From positions 1 through 64,000 of the forward strand of contig CAMQWJ010000001.1 in the NCBI GenBank assembly GCA_947038515.1: a stretch of 64,000 nt of DNA. The letters are read 5' to 3'. Both the position numbers and the translations under genes were made by a program. The stretch comes from an uncultured Fusobacteriaceae bacterium (lineage in GTDB: Bacteria > Fusobacteriota > Fusobacteriia > Fusobacteriales > Fusobacteriaceae). Position 1 is the stretch's first letter, and each line of letters starts with the position of its first letter. The notes under the pieces were generated by a model. It was not told where the DNA came from. It saw nothing but the letters and a program-made list of their open reading frames with translations, and made no database searches. Shown piece by piece: positions 50,496-60,437 of this stretch.

Positions 50496-51488
50496 TTAAA
50501 TATAGAATAGTAAGTAACTTCCAACAAAACCTAACACTTGGATAATTATAGCTCCTAAAAGTCCTACAACAAAAGGCTTGATTCCTGCCTTGATCATATC
50601 TTTTATATTTGTTTTTAGTCCTAAAGAAGCCATAGCAACTGTTAATATTAAATTTCCAAAATCTTTAACTCGGACTAAAACATCTTTTGGCAACAAATCA
50701 AATGAATTAAAAATAACTACTCCTACAAATGCAATTACATACCAAGGAATTTCTACTTTACTCTCTTTTTTTTCAGAATTCCATAGAGTAAACCCAATAC
50801 TTACCGGAACCAAAAATAACACTCTTGTCAATTTCGTAAGAATAGCCATTGATTCTGCAACAGTTGAGCCTACAGCTCCACCTGCTGCTACAACTTCTGC
50901 TACTTCTGGGAGACTCGATCCCACCCAAGCACCATAAAAATTTGCATTAGCATCTAATCCAAAAGCTCTAAATATAGCTGGAAATGCAAACATTGCAATT
51001 GTTCCAAAAAATGTAATTGCACCTATTCCAAAAGCAACATCCTTTTCATCAGCATCAACTATTGGACCAACTGCTGCAATTGCAGAAGCTCCACATATTG
51101 AAGTTCCTGCTGCTAAACAAATACTCATACCACGACTCAATCCAATTTTTTTCCCAAACCACAATGTAACAAACAAAGTTATAGGAACCAATATTGCTAT
51201 AAAAATTATACCTTTATACCCTAATTTAGATAATTCTGTTAAAGTAAGTTTAAATCCTATTAAAATAATACCCAATCTTAGAATTTTTTTACTTGAAAAT
51301 TTTATTCCTGCTTGAACATCATCACGTTGAGCAATTTTTGTGAAATTTGCAACCAACATTCCAATGAGAATTGCAAAAAGCAATGAACTAATGTGTAATT
51401 TTGAGTTCAATTCTGTTTTGTATAAATATAAAGAAACTATAGCTATAACAAAATTTAAAGCAACACCTTTTAATATTTTTGAATTCAT
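50496..51488 (-). CDS. YeiH/UPF0324 family putative sulfate/sulfite exporter
   Basis: A 330-aa protein with about ten membrane segments. The motif LAAGTSICGASAIAAVGPIVDADEKDVAFGIGAITFFGT at about 125-165 is the family hallmark. The family is annotated as putative sulfate exporter. Its place directly upstream of asrABC, on the same strand, suggests handling of sulfite, sulfide or a sulfonate breakdown product. An AT-rich inverted repeat (50465-50508) overlaps its stop codon. Confidence 0.85.
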   Translation of the reverse strand: MNSKILKGVALNFVIAIVSLYLYKTELNSKLHISSLLFAILIGMLVANFTKIAQRDDVQAGIKFSSKKILRLGIILIGFKLTLTELSKLGYKGIIFIAILVPITLFVTLWFGKKIGLSRGMSICLAAGTSICGASAIAAVGPIVDADEKDVAFGIGAITFFGTIAMFAFPAIFRAFGLDANANFYGAWVGSSLPEVAEVVAAGGAVGSTVAESMAILTKLTRVLFLVPVSIGFTLWNSEKKESKVEIPWYVIAFVGVVIFNSFDLLPKDVLVRVKDFGNLILTVAMASLGLKTNIKDMIKAGIKPFVVGLLGAIIIQVLGFVGSYLLFYI

Positions 51489-51949
51489 ACTTCCCCCTTT
51501 TTACCAAACAAAGTTTCTTTGAATTTTTACACACTTAAATTAAGTTAAAATATATCAACTACTATACCCATAATTTATATTCAATATTTAATTTTATATT
51601 TCTTTGAAAACTTTCTTTTCATTATATAATAAGGCTATTTTCAAAAAAAAAAAACATTTTATTTCGTTTTTTCATAATTAGATTAAAATTTAATCATTTT
51701 TTTGTTTTTTATTTCTTTTATTTCTTTTTTTAGCCATAATTCCTATTTTTATGCCTTTTCTTATTTTTTTACTCAAGTTTTTTTTTGATTGTTTTTTATC
51801 CATTTTCATTTTATTTATTCCCCCACTTTAAAAATAATATAAAGGATATCTTTTTTGTTTAGTGTATAAATTTTTAGTAATTGATTTAATTACTTAATTT
51901 TATTTACCTAGATTTCTTTATATAAAATACAGGATTTTAAGGAGGGTTT
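51489..51949. other. AT-rich divergent region between yeiH and the APC antiporter
   Basis: About 460 bp. The minus strand holds a possible 39-codon Lys-rich ORF (51690-51809). The rest is nearly pure A/T and must contain the divergent promoters. No clear operator was seen. Confidence 0.5.
51690..51809 (-). CDS. Possible small Lys-rich protein, 39 aa
   Basis: ATG at 51809 follows GTGGGGGAATAAATAAA, similar to ribosome binding sites used by other genes in this window. The product (MKMDKKQSKKNLSKKIRKGI...) is extremely basic with many Lys, Asn and Arg and ends in a TAA at 51690. The A-rich strand favours Lys codons by chance, so this may be spurious. Confidence 0.25.
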   Translation of the reverse strand: MKMDKKQSKKNLSKKIRKGIKIGIMAKKRNKRNKKQKND

Positions 51950-53410
51950 ATGGAAAACAATAGTAAAAAAATGGGAATCGTTGCACTTTCTGGACTAGTA
52001 ATAAGTGCTATGATTGGTGGTGGAGTCTTTAATCTACCTCAAAGTATGGCAGCCAATGCTTCTGCTGGAGCAATCCTTATTGCTTGGGTCATAACAGGAG
52101 TTGGAATGTGGTTTGTTGCTAATACTTTTAGAATTTTATCTTTAGCTAGACCAGATGCAAAAGCAGGTATTTATAGTTATGGAGAACTTGGTTTTGGTAA
52201 ATTTACAGGCTTTTTAATGGCTTGGGGATATTGGATTTGTAATTGCTTTGCTAATATTGGGTATGCAATTTTATTAATGGATTCATTAAATTATTTTTTT
52301 CCAGGTTATTTTACTGGTGGAAATAATTTCTATTCTATAATAGGTGGTTCTATTATAATTTGGGTTATGTATTTTTTAGTTATGGCTGGTGTGAAAAATG
52401 CAGCTTCTCTTAATGTAATAAGTACTATTGGAAAACTTGTTCCTCTAATTTTATTTCTATTCATTGTAATTTTTTCTATAAAACTTTCAATGTTATTTAC
52501 TAATTTTTGGGGAACGGAAACTTTAATTTCACTTCAAGACAAGCCTTTAGGTTCACTTTTAAATCAAGTTAAAGGTACCATGCTTGTAACTTTATGGGTA
52601 TTTATTGGAATTGAAGGTGCTGTTGTTATTTCAGACAGGGCTAAAGATCAGGCAACAGTTGGAAAAGCTACACTTTTAGGATTTCTTACTTGTCTAATCA
52701 TGTATATTCTTTTATCATTAGCACCTTTTGGTTCATATTCTCAAGGTCAATTAGCAGCTATGGCTCTACCTAGTACTGCTACTGCTCTGGCTGGAATTGT
52801 TGGAAAATGGGGCGATTGGATTATGAACGCTGGAGTAATTGTAGCTATTTTAGGATCATGGCTTGTTTGGACAATTATGTTAGCTGAAATGCCTTTAGCT
52901 GCAGCAAAATCTGGAAGTTTTCCTAAAATTTTTGCTAAAGAAAATAAAAATGGATCTGCTTCTTTTTCACTAATAGTTTCTACAATTATCATGCAAATTA
53001 TTATGATTTTAGTCTATTTTTCTCATAATGCTTGGAGTTTAATGCTTAATATTACTGGTGTTATGATTCTTCCTTGCTATATCATCTGCACTATCTATCT
53101 TTTTAAAATTACAACAAAAAATGAAGAGTATCCAGAAGATATTTTTTCAAGTAGAAAAAATTCAGCAATTACTGGAATTTTAGGATCAGCATATGGTTTT
53201 TGGCTTATATATGCAGCTGGTTTAAATTTTATGCTTGTTGCAAGTATCGTTTATGCAATTGGAATTCCACTATTTATAAAAGCTCGAAAAGAATCAGATC
53301 TTTCTAAACCTGTTTTTACACCTTATGAAAGACATTTTTCTGTAATATTAGTTATTTTAGGAGTAATTGGATTTATTTATCTTATCATGAACTATAAGAC
53401 ATTAATGTAG
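51950..53410 (+). CDS. APC-family basic amino-acid antiporter
   Basis: A 486-aa inner-membrane transporter with about twelve to thirteen segments. The first segment contains SAMIGGGVFNLPQSMAANAS, the glycine-rich substrate loop of the amino acid-polyamine-organocation family, and the length resembles ArcD-type arginine:ornithine antiporters. It is followed 36 bases later by an Orn/Lys/Arg decarboxylase, so it probably exchanges the substrate amino acid for the amine product, consuming cytoplasmic protons. GGAGGG precedes the ATG. Confidence 0.88.
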   Translation: MENNSKKMGIVALSGLVISAMIGGGVFNLPQSMAANASAGAILIAWVITGVGMWFVANTFRILSLARPDAKAGIYSYGELGFGKFTGFLMAWGYWICNCFANIGYAILLMDSLNYFFPGYFTGGNNFYSIIGGSIIIWVMYFLVMAGVKNAASLNVISTIGKLVPLILFLFIVIFSIKLSMLFTNFWGTETLISLQDKPLGSLLNQVKGTMLVTLWVFIGIEGAVVISDRAKDQATVGKATLLGFLTCLIMYILLSLAPFGSYSQGQLAAMALPSTATALAGIVGKWGDWIMNAGVIVAILGSWLVWTIMLAEMPLAAAKSGSFPKIFAKENKNGSASFSLIVSTIIMQIIMILVYFSHNAWSLMLNITGVMILPCYIICTIYLFKITTKNEEYPEDIFSSRKNSAITGILGSAYGFWLIYAAGLNFMLVASIVYAIGIPLFIKARKESDLSKPVFTPYERHFSVILVILGVIGFIYLIMNYKTLM

Positions 53411-53446
53411 TAATTCTTATCACTTTATATAATTCAAGGAGGAAGT

Positions 53447-55759
53447 ATGAAAAAAAGTATTGAAAATCAAAGTTATAAATTTCTTCTTTTACGAGAAGAG
53501 GCTCTAACCACTCAAACTGAAATTGGAAAAAGATTTCTTGAACTAACAACTGAATTGCAAAATAGAGGTTTTAATTTTATATTATCTACTTCTTATTATG
53601 ATTCTGAAAATGTTGTAACAGTAGAAAAAGATATCGATGTTTTATTAATAGATTGGTCTCCTAGTTCAAATGAAGAGACTGAAAAAAATTTAATTTCTCT
53701 TATAAAAAAACTTCATAAAACTCAAAAAAATGTCCCTGTATTCCTATTCAGTGAAAAACTAGGTATTGATTCTATCTTAAGTGGTGAAACTCTTGAAAAT
53801 ATTGATGAAAATGTTTTAATTCTTCAAGAAGAGATTGCATTTATTTCTGAAAGAATATCAAGAGCAGTTATTAAATACAGAGATAATTTACTACCACCTT
53901 TGGCAAAAGCTATCTTCAATTATAATAAAGTTGCTGAATATTCTTGGGCTGCTCCTGGTCATCAAAGTGGTGTAGGTTTCTCTAAAAATGCTATTGGAAG
54001 AAAATTTTTCGATTTTTATGGTGAAAATCTTTTTAGAACAGACACTGGAATTGAAAGAACTAGTTTGGGCTCACTTTTGGACCATACAGGTGCATTTTTA
54101 GAAAGTGAAAAAAATATAGCTAGAATATTTGGAGCAGACCGTTCTTATAATGTCTTAGTTGGAACCTCTGCTTCTAATAGAACTATTATGCAGGCTTGTC
54201 TCACTGATGTTGATATAGCTCTTACTGATAGAAATTGTCACAAATCTATTGAACAAGGTCTTATCCTCACAGGGGCTAAACCAGTATATATGATTCCTAC
54301 TAGAAATAGATACGGGATTATTGGACCAATCTTACCTAAAGAAATGACACAAGAAGCTGTTCTACAAAAAATACTTGTGAGTCCTTTAATTGAAGAACAA
54401 TTTAAAAAGAATAACCCTGAATACACAGTAGTAACTAACTGTACTTATGATGGTATTGTATATAATGCAGCAAAGGTTGAAGAAAATTTTGAACCTTTTA
54501 TTAACAGAATACACTTTGATGAAGCTTGGTATGGATATGCAAGATTTTCTCCACTATATGAAAATCATTTTGCAATGAGAGGAAATCCTAGTGATTATAA
54601 AGGTAGTACAGTTTTTGCTACTCATTCCACTCATAAACTCTTAAATGCACTTTCTCAAGCTTCATTTATTCATATGAGATATGGAAAAAAACCTATTAGC
54701 GAAGAGCGATTTAATCAATCATATATGATTCAAGCTACTACTTCTCCACTCTATGCAATTGCTGTTTCTAATGATATAGGGGCTGCTATGATGGATGGAG
54801 AAAGTGGACCTTTATTAATGGAAGAAGTTATACATGAATCTATTGCTTTCCGTAAAAAAATAGCACAATTACATAGAGAATTCAAAGAGAAAGGTGAATG
54901 GTTCTTTAAACCATGGAATCCTGAAACTGTTATAGATCCAGTTACAAAAAAAGAATATTCTTTTGAAGAAGCCCCAATGGAACTTCTTATGAAAGAGCAA
55001 TCTTGCTGGAAATTAAATCCTGGTGATATTTGGCATGGATTTGAAAACATTCCAGAAAATTGGGCAATGCTTGATCCCATAAAAGTAAGTATTTTAGCTC
55101 CTGGAATGGGTGATGATGGTAAAATGATTGAAAAGGGAGTTCCTGCTGACTTAATTTCATATTATTTCTCTAAATATGGAATTGTTCCTACACGAACTAC
55201 AGATTTTCAAGTTATGTTCCTATTCTCAATGGGGATTAATGAAGGGAAATGGGCAACTTTAGTAGATATGCTCTTATCCTTTAAAAAACATTATGATAAT
55301 AATGTACTTTTAAAAACTGTACTTCCTGACCTTGTTGCAGGAAGAGAAGAAACTTATGATGGAAAAGGATTAAAAGATTTAGGGGAAGAAATGTTTGAAT
55401 ATTTAAAAGAAAACAACCCTTCTGAATCTCTTAATTTAGCATATTCAACACTACCTACTCCAGTTTTAACTCCTAGAGAGGCATTTAATAAAATTGTAAA
55501 AAATGAAGTTGAATTAATACCAGCGGATAAATTAATTAATAGAATAACTGCTAATTCTGTTATTCCTTATCCACCTGGAATTCCTATGTTAATGTCTGGA
55601 GAAAATTTTGGTGACATTAATAGTCCACAAATAAATTATTTAAAATCTTTATCTACTTGGGATAAAAATTTCCCAGGTTTTGAACATGAAACAGAGGGAA
55701 CTGTTGTAAAAGATGGAATTTATCATGTTTTATGTGTTAAAGACAATATCGACAACTAA
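53447..55759 (+). CDS. Inducible-type Orn/Lys/Arg decarboxylase
   Basis: A 770-aa PLP enzyme. The N-terminal flavodoxin-like wing domain (about 1-130) is followed by the fold-type I core. HFDEAWYGYARFSPLY carries the Asp that binds PLP, and FATHSTHKLLNALSQ carries the Schiff-base Lys. The C-terminal domain contains PYPPGIPMLMSGE. Length is in the AdiA/CadA/SpeF range; the exact amino acid cannot be settled. With the preceding antiporter it forms an acid-resistance or amine-producing module. Confidence 0.92.
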   Translation: MKKSIENQSYKFLLLREEALTTQTEIGKRFLELTTELQNRGFNFILSTSYYDSENVVTVEKDIDVLLIDWSPSSNEETEKNLISLIKKLHKTQKNVPVFLFSEKLGIDSILSGETLENIDENVLILQEEIAFISERISRAVIKYRDNLLPPLAKAIFNYNKVAEYSWAAPGHQSGVGFSKNAIGRKFFDFYGENLFRTDTGIERTSLGSLLDHTGAFLESEKNIARIFGADRSYNVLVGTSASNRTIMQACLTDVDIALTDRNCHKSIEQGLILTGAKPVYMIPTRNRYGIIGPILPKEMTQEAVLQKILVSPLIEEQFKKNNPEYTVVTNCTYDGIVYNAAKVEENFEPFINRIHFDEAWYGYARFSPLYENHFAMRGNPSDYKGSTVFATHSTHKLLNALSQASFIHMRYGKKPISEERFNQSYMIQATTSPLYAIAVSNDIGAAMMDGESGPLLMEEVIHESIAFRKKIAQLHREFKEKGEWFFKPWNPETVIDPVTKKEYSFEEAPMELLMKEQSCWKLNPGDIWHGFENIPENWAMLDPIKVSILAPGMGDDGKMIEKGVPADLISYYFSKYGIVPTRTTDFQVMFLFSMGINEGKWATLVDMLLSFKKHYDNNVLLKTVLPDLVAGREETYDGKGLKDLGEEMFEYLKENNPSESLNLAYSTLPTPVLTPREAFNKIVKNEVELIPADKLINRITANSVIPYPPGIPMLMSGENFGDINSPQINYLKSLSTWDKNFPGFEHETEGTVVKDGIYHVLCVKDNIDN

Positions 55760-55787
55760 TTTTATTTTTAAATTCTTTTAATAATAT

Positions 55788-55858
55788 AATCCCTTTTAAG
55801 TAAATAGAAAACTAAAATATCATTATAATGGTATTGAGTTTACTTAAAAGGGATTTTT
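55788..55858 (+). terminator. Terminator after the decarboxylase
   Basis: AATCCCTTTTAAGTAAA (55788-55804) pairs perfectly with 55839-55855, followed by T-rich sequence. The loop is about 34 bases. Confidence 0.75.
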
Positions 55859-56027
55859 ATATTTACATATATGTTTATTTAATTATTCTTTTACTTAAAT
55901 ATAATTTTTATTTTCTGTTATTAGTTGAGCTTCTTAGTTTGTTTTTAGTTTCTTTCTTGGCTGATTTTAACTATTCTTACACTTAGTTTCTCCTTGCTCT
56001 TCTTAATATTTTTAACATCAAAAAAAT

Positions 56028-56067
56028 AAACAGTTTTTCCCTATAAAATATAGGATAAAAACTGTTT
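56028..56067 (-). terminator. Terminator after the rubredoxin gene
   Basis: AAACAGTTTTT and AAAAACTGTTT arms with an inner CTATA/TATAG pairing; a T-run follows on the minus strand. Confidence 0.65.
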
Positions 56068-56163
56068 AATTTTTTCAATTAATAAATTTTTAGTTAAAAA
56101 AGAATAGTTCTTATTCTTCTTGTTTCACTATAAGATATTTACAATTTTGAATATTTTTATAAA

Positions 56164-56325
56164 TTATTCCATTTTCTTAAAATCCTCTTTACCTACAAAG
56201 CATACTGGACATACCCATTCTTTAGGTAAATCTTCAAAACTTGTTCCAGGTTTAATTCCATTTTTTTCATCTCCAACGTTTGGATCATAAACATATCCAC
56301 AAACTTCACAAATCCATTTTTCCAT
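56164..56325 (-). CDS. Rubredoxin, 53 aa, with altered second knuckle
   Basis: A small FeS4 electron carrier: [35 protein letters not shown] and [11 protein letters not shown]. All four cysteines are present. The residue after the last cysteine is Phe instead of the almost universal Gly (CPVCF for CPxCG). AGGAGG precedes the ATG at 56325. It may serve peroxide or superoxide reduction, with the flavodiiron fusion carrying its own rubredoxin domain. Confidence 0.93.
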   Translation of the reverse strand: MEKWICEVCGYVYDPNVGDEKNGIKPGTSFEDLPKEWVCPVCFVGKEDFKKME

Positions 56326-56469
56326 TTGTTCCTCCTCTTTTCTTTTTAATATAAAACCGATATATATATTATATGTTTTTTTTACTTAATTTCCTTTTAT
56401 TATTTTAAAAAATAAGTTATACTTTAACAAAGGGATTCTAATCATAAAAATAGGAGGTAATATAATTTG

Positions 56470-57648
56470 ATGAAATTTTTTTATTTTGATAATTCAGCTA
56501 CATCTAGTCCTAAACCTCAAACAGTCTATGAAAGTGTAGATTATACTTTAAAAAATCTTAATACTAATCCTGGTAGAGGTGGACACCAGCTAGGCATAAG
56601 TTGTGCTACTGCTATTTATAAAGTTAGAAAAAAAATTCAAAAATTCTTTAATGTTGATAATGAACTTAATATTGCTTTTACTAATAATAGTACTACAGCC
56701 CTAAATTTTGCAATTAAAGGCTCTCTAGCCTCTAATGACGTAGTTATTACTTCTAATATAGAACATAACTCTGTTCTAAGACCTCTATTTACACTAAAAG
56801 AGGAAATTAATTTAGAAGTAGAAGTTCTTCCATATAAAGATTTTATAGAAAATTTTATACTTAGAATTGAAAATCCATCTTTAAAAAAACCTAAGATGCT
56901 TATTCTTAATCATATGTCTAATGTTAATGGAGTTTCATTTGATTTGGAAAAAATTGGACTTATTTGTAATCGTCATAAAATAATGTTTATTGTGGATGGT
57001 TCTCAAAGTGCTGGACTTATCCCTATTGATATGAAAGCAATGAATATTGATATTTTATGTTTTACAGGGCATAAATCTCTTTTTGGAATACAGGGAACAG
57101 GAGGGATTTGTATACAAAACGGTATTTCTCTTAAAAATATTATTTCTGGTGGAACAGGAAGCCATTCAACTATGCTTTCACAACCTCAAGAAATGCCTGA
57201 TCTTTTAGAAGCTGGAACTTTAAATGCTCCTGGTATTCTTGCTTTAGGGTGTGGGATTGATTTTATAGACTCTATTGGATTAGCAGAAATTAAAAGTCAT
57301 GAAAAATTTTTAAAAGAAGAATTTATTAAAGGAATTAAAAAAATTAATGAGAATAGTATAAATAGTGGTAATGAAGCTAGAATTATTCTCTATACTTCTT
57401 TTGGAGAAAATGATGGTCCTATTATTTCACTCAATATCAAAGGAATTAGTTCTTCTGATTTATCCACTTATCTTGATGAGGAATATAATATTATAACTCG
57501 TTCTGGACTCCACTGTGCTCCACTTCTCCACCAAGAATTAAAAACAGATCTTACAGGAGCAACAAGATTTTCTTTTGGATATTTCAATACTATTGATGAA
57601 ATACTATACGCCATTGATGCTTTACAAAAAATAGTTATTCAATCTTAA
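56470..57648 (+). CDS. Cysteine-desulfurase-like class V aminotransferase
   Basis: A 392-aa PLP enzyme. YFDNSATSSPKPQTVYES opens the protein, NPGRGGHQLGISC follows, FTGHKSLFGIQGTGG has the PLP Lys, and RSGLHCAPLLHQ contains the probable persulfide Cys at about residue 350. It matches the subfamily of cysteine desulfurase-like proteins separate from NifS/IscS. An in-frame TTG three bases upstream (56467) is a less likely start. AGGAGGT is 12 bases upstream. The product may donate sulfur or act as selenocysteine lyase. Confidence 0.85.
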   Translation: MKFFYFDNSATSSPKPQTVYESVDYTLKNLNTNPGRGGHQLGISCATAIYKVRKKIQKFFNVDNELNIAFTNNSTTALNFAIKGSLASNDVVITSNIEHNSVLRPLFTLKEEINLEVEVLPYKDFIENFILRIENPSLKKPKMLILNHMSNVNGVSFDLEKIGLICNRHKIMFIVDGSQSAGLIPIDMKAMNIDILCFTGHKSLFGIQGTGGICIQNGISLKNIISGGTGSHSTMLSQPQEMPDLLEAGTLNAPGILALGCGIDFIDSIGLAEIKSHEKFLKEEFIKGIKKINENSINSGNEARIILYTSFGENDGPIISLNIKGISSSDLSTYLDEEYNIITRSGLHCAPLLHQELKTDLTGATRFSFGYFNTIDEILYAIDALQKIVIQS

Positions 57649-57685
57649 TTTTTATACATAAAATTTAATCAAAGGAGATGAATTA

Positions 57686-59026
57686 ATGAAAAAACAATTA
57701 TTAGAACAGTTTGAAAGCCTTCGTCCTGCCCTTATTAATGCAATTAAAGAAACAGTAGCATTTCCAAGTGTTTTAGATGAAAATGCCACTGATACTCCAT
57801 TTGGAAAAGAAATAGATGATTGCCTTAAACATACTCTTAAAATGTGTGACTCTCTTGGTTTTAATACTTTCTATAATGAAGAAGGATATTATGGATATGC
57901 AGAGATAGGTTCAGGTAAAGAAATGTTAGCTATTCTTGGGCATCTTGATGTTGTTCCTGCTGGAGACTTGAATAAATGGAATTCCAATCCTTTTGAAGTA
58001 TTAGAAAAAGATAACAAATTATTTGGGCGTGGTACTCAAGATGATAAAGGACCTACTTTAATCGCTCTCTATGCAGTAAAAGCTCTTATGGACACTGGTG
58101 TTACTTTTAATCGAAGAATAAGATTTATTTTTGGTACTGATGAGGAAAATTTATGGAGAGGCATCAATAAATACATGGAAAATGAAGAAATTCCTACTAT
58201 GGGCTTTACACCAGATTCTAAATTTCCATTAATCTATGCTGAAAAAGGATTATTACAATTTACTTTTGTAGGAGAGGGAGAACCTCTTATTTTAAAAGGG
58301 GGAGATTCATATAATGCTGTCCCTGATCTTATAACTTATACTTCAAAAGATATTCCTGTAATTGAAAAAGAATTAAAAAAAATAAATGGAACTTTTGATA
58401 CAAAAGATAATATTATTACTGTTTTTGGAAAATCAGTTCATGCAGCGTCGGGAGAAGATGGAATTAATGCGATTAAAAAACTTATGATAGCTATTTCTAA
58501 TACTGGTCTTTCTACTCCTTCTCTTAACTTTGTTTCAGAGTACCTTGGAGATGATCCATATGCTGAAAAAATATTTGGACAATTAGAAGATGAAATGTCT
58601 GGTAAATTAAAGTTTAATTTAGGAAAAGTTGATATAAATAATGAAAAATCAATTTTACACTTTGATGTTAGAATTCCTGTTTCTTTTTCAAAAGAGGAAA
58701 TTGTTGAAAAACTTGAAATAATAGCTAGTAAACTTGGCTTTAAATATGATGAAAGAGATTTTTTAAAATCTCTCTATGTCCCTCTTGATAATTTACTTAT
58801 AAAAAGTTTAATCAAAGTTTATGAAGAGGAAACTGATTTTGATTCTACCCCTTTATCTTCTGGTGGAGCAACATATGCACGTTCTATGGAGAATTGTGTG
58901 GCTTTTGGTCCTGTTTTCCCAGATAGTAAAAAAACAGAACATCAGCCTAATGAAAATTTATCACTAGAAGACTTAGATCGAGCATTTATTATTTATGGTA
59001 AAGCAGTCTATGAGTTAACTCGTTAA
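57686..59026 (+). CDS. M20 family dipeptidase (PepV/Sapep type)
   Basis: A 446-aa metallopeptidase. GHLDVVPAG, GRGTQDDKGPT and GTDEENLWRG supply the two-metal ligands and catalytic Glu, and GGATYARSMENCVAFGPVFP near the C-terminus matches PepV. It cleaves dipeptides in the cytoplasm. AAAGGAGAT precedes the ATG. It lies 37 bases after the desulfurase-like gene and may be co-transcribed. Confidence 0.9.
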   Translation: MKKQLLEQFESLRPALINAIKETVAFPSVLDENATDTPFGKEIDDCLKHTLKMCDSLGFNTFYNEEGYYGYAEIGSGKEMLAILGHLDVVPAGDLNKWNSNPFEVLEKDNKLFGRGTQDDKGPTLIALYAVKALMDTGVTFNRRIRFIFGTDEENLWRGINKYMENEEIPTMGFTPDSKFPLIYAEKGLLQFTFVGEGEPLILKGGDSYNAVPDLITYTSKDIPVIEKELKKINGTFDTKDNIITVFGKSVHAASGEDGINAIKKLMIAISNTGLSTPSLNFVSEYLGDDPYAEKIFGQLEDEMSGKLKFNLGKVDINNEKSILHFDVRIPVSFSKEEIVEKLEIIASKLGFKYDERDFLKSLYVPLDNLLIKSLIKVYEEETDFDSTPLSSGGATYARSMENCVAFGPVFPDSKKTEHQPNENLSLEDLDRAFIIYGKAVYELTR

Positions 59027-59029
59027 TAT

Positions 59030-59069
59030 AAAAAAAGCCTTACCAGTAAATTCTGGCAAGGCTTTTTTT
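59030..59069. terminator. Bidirectional terminator, dipeptidase / ffh
   Basis: AAAAAAGCCTTaCCAG, loop TAAATT, CTGGcAAGGCTTTTTT. It serves both convergent genes. Confidence 0.88.
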
Positions 59070-59080
59070 ATTACTATTTT

Positions 59081-60427
59081 TTAAAAATGAAATTTTCCTT
59101 TTGGACCTTTCATACCTGCAAGTGCTGACATATTAGGCATTTTTCCTCCTGAAAACATTTTCATCATGGCTTTCATTTGGTCAAACTGTTTTAAAAGTTT
59201 ATTAATATCAGAAACTTCTACACCACTACCCTTAGCTACTCTTATTTTTCTATTTGCTTTCAGTATTTCAGGCTTTTTTCTTTCCTCTTTAGTCATGGAT
59301 TGTATCATAACTACAACTTTTTTCATTTCTTTTTCTGCTGGTGAAATATCTCCAATATCACTCATACCTGGTATCATTTTCATAATATTTTTCAATGGTC
59401 CCATTTTCTTTACCATATTCAGCATTTTTAAATAATCCTCTAAATCAAACTTTTGACTTTTAATCTTATCTTCCAATGATTTAGCATCATCTTCATTTAT
59501 ATTTTCTTGAGCTCTCTCTACAAGAGATATTACATCTCCCATTCCAAGTATTCTAGAAGCCAGTCTTTCTGGGTGAAATAGTTCAATATCATTAATAGTT
59601 TCACCTGTTCCAATAAATTTTATTGGTTTTCCTACAACAGATTTTATAGATAGAGCAGAACCTCCACGAGCGTCACCATCTAGTTTAGTAAGAACAACCC
59701 CGTCAATACTTATGGCTTCATTAAAAGATTGAGCTAAATTGACTGCATCTTGCCCTATCATTGCATCTACCACTAACATTATTTCATGAGGTTTAGCTAC
59801 TTTCTTTATCTCTTTCAATTCATCCATTAATTTTTCATCAATATGTAATCGACCAGCAGTATCTAAAATTATATATGTAGCATTCTCTAATTTCCCAGCT
59901 TCTATAGAGTTTTTACAAATTTCTACTGGATCATTACTATTTTCCTCGGCATATACAGAAACTCCTATATTTTTTCCAAGTACTTGTAATTGTTTAATTG
60001 CAGCTGGTCTATATACATCTGCTGCTACTAAATATGGAACTTCACCTTGTTTCTTTAAATAATTTGCCAATTTACCTGCAAAAGTTGTTTTTCCAGCTCC
60101 TTGTAGTCCAGTCAGCATAATAACAGTAGGATTTCTAGGAGATTTTGTTAATCTTGAGTTTGTACCACCTAGCAACTCTACTAGCTCATCATTTACTATT
60201 TTTATAAACTGTTGACCTGGATTTACTCCTGTTAAAACATTCTCACCAAGGGAATTCTCCAAAATCTTATTTGTAAAATCACGAACAACTTTATAATTTA
60301 CATCTGCTTCAAGAAGAGACATTTTTACTTCTTTTAGTGCTTCTTTTACATTTTCTTCACTTAATTTTCCATGTCCTCTTACTTTCTTCATTATATTTTG
60401 AAATCTACTTCCTAAATTTTCTAGCAT
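59081..60427 (-). CDS. ffh: Signal recognition particle protein Ffh
   Basis: A 448-aa SRP54-type GTPase. The N and G domains carry GLQGAGKTTFAGKLA (P-loop), DTAGRLHID and TKLDGDARGG. The methionine-rich M domain (from about 300) binds 4.5S RNA and signal peptides. It is read after ylxM with a 10-base gap. Confidence 0.97.
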   Translation of the reverse strand: MLENLGSRFQNIMKKVRGHGKLSEENVKEALKEVKMSLLEADVNYKVVRDFTNKILENSLGENVLTGVNPGQQFIKIVNDELVELLGGTNSRLTKSPRNPTVIMLTGLQGAGKTTFAGKLANYLKKQGEVPYLVAADVYRPAAIKQLQVLGKNIGVSVYAEENSNDPVEICKNSIEAGKLENATYIILDTAGRLHIDEKLMDELKEIKKVAKPHEIMLVVDAMIGQDAVNLAQSFNEAISIDGVVLTKLDGDARGGSALSIKSVVGKPIKFIGTGETINDIELFHPERLASRILGMGDVISLVERAQENINEDDAKSLEDKIKSQKFDLEDYLKMLNMVKKMGPLKNIMKMIPGMSDIGDISPAEKEMKKVVVMIQSMTKEERKKPEILKANRKIRVAKGSGVEVSDINKLLKQFDQMKAMMKMFSGGKMPNMSALAGMKGPKGKFHF

Positions 60428-60437
60428 TTTTCACCTC

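Larger units (their letters stand above)
55760..56163. other. Convergent intergenic region
   Basis: About 400 bp between the decarboxylase and the rubredoxin gene. It holds a terminator for each (55788-55858 and 56028-56067). Between them I see no gene; short minus-strand frames are under 20 codons or lack a start site. Confidence 0.7.

Noticed and set aside
54238-55080. Minus-strand frames within the decarboxylase gene
   Set aside because: Shadows of a clearly coding PLP enzyme with intact motifs.
55990-56030. Small minus-strand ORF (about 11 codons) in the decarboxylase-rubredoxin spacer
   Set aside because: Too short, without a ribosome binding site.
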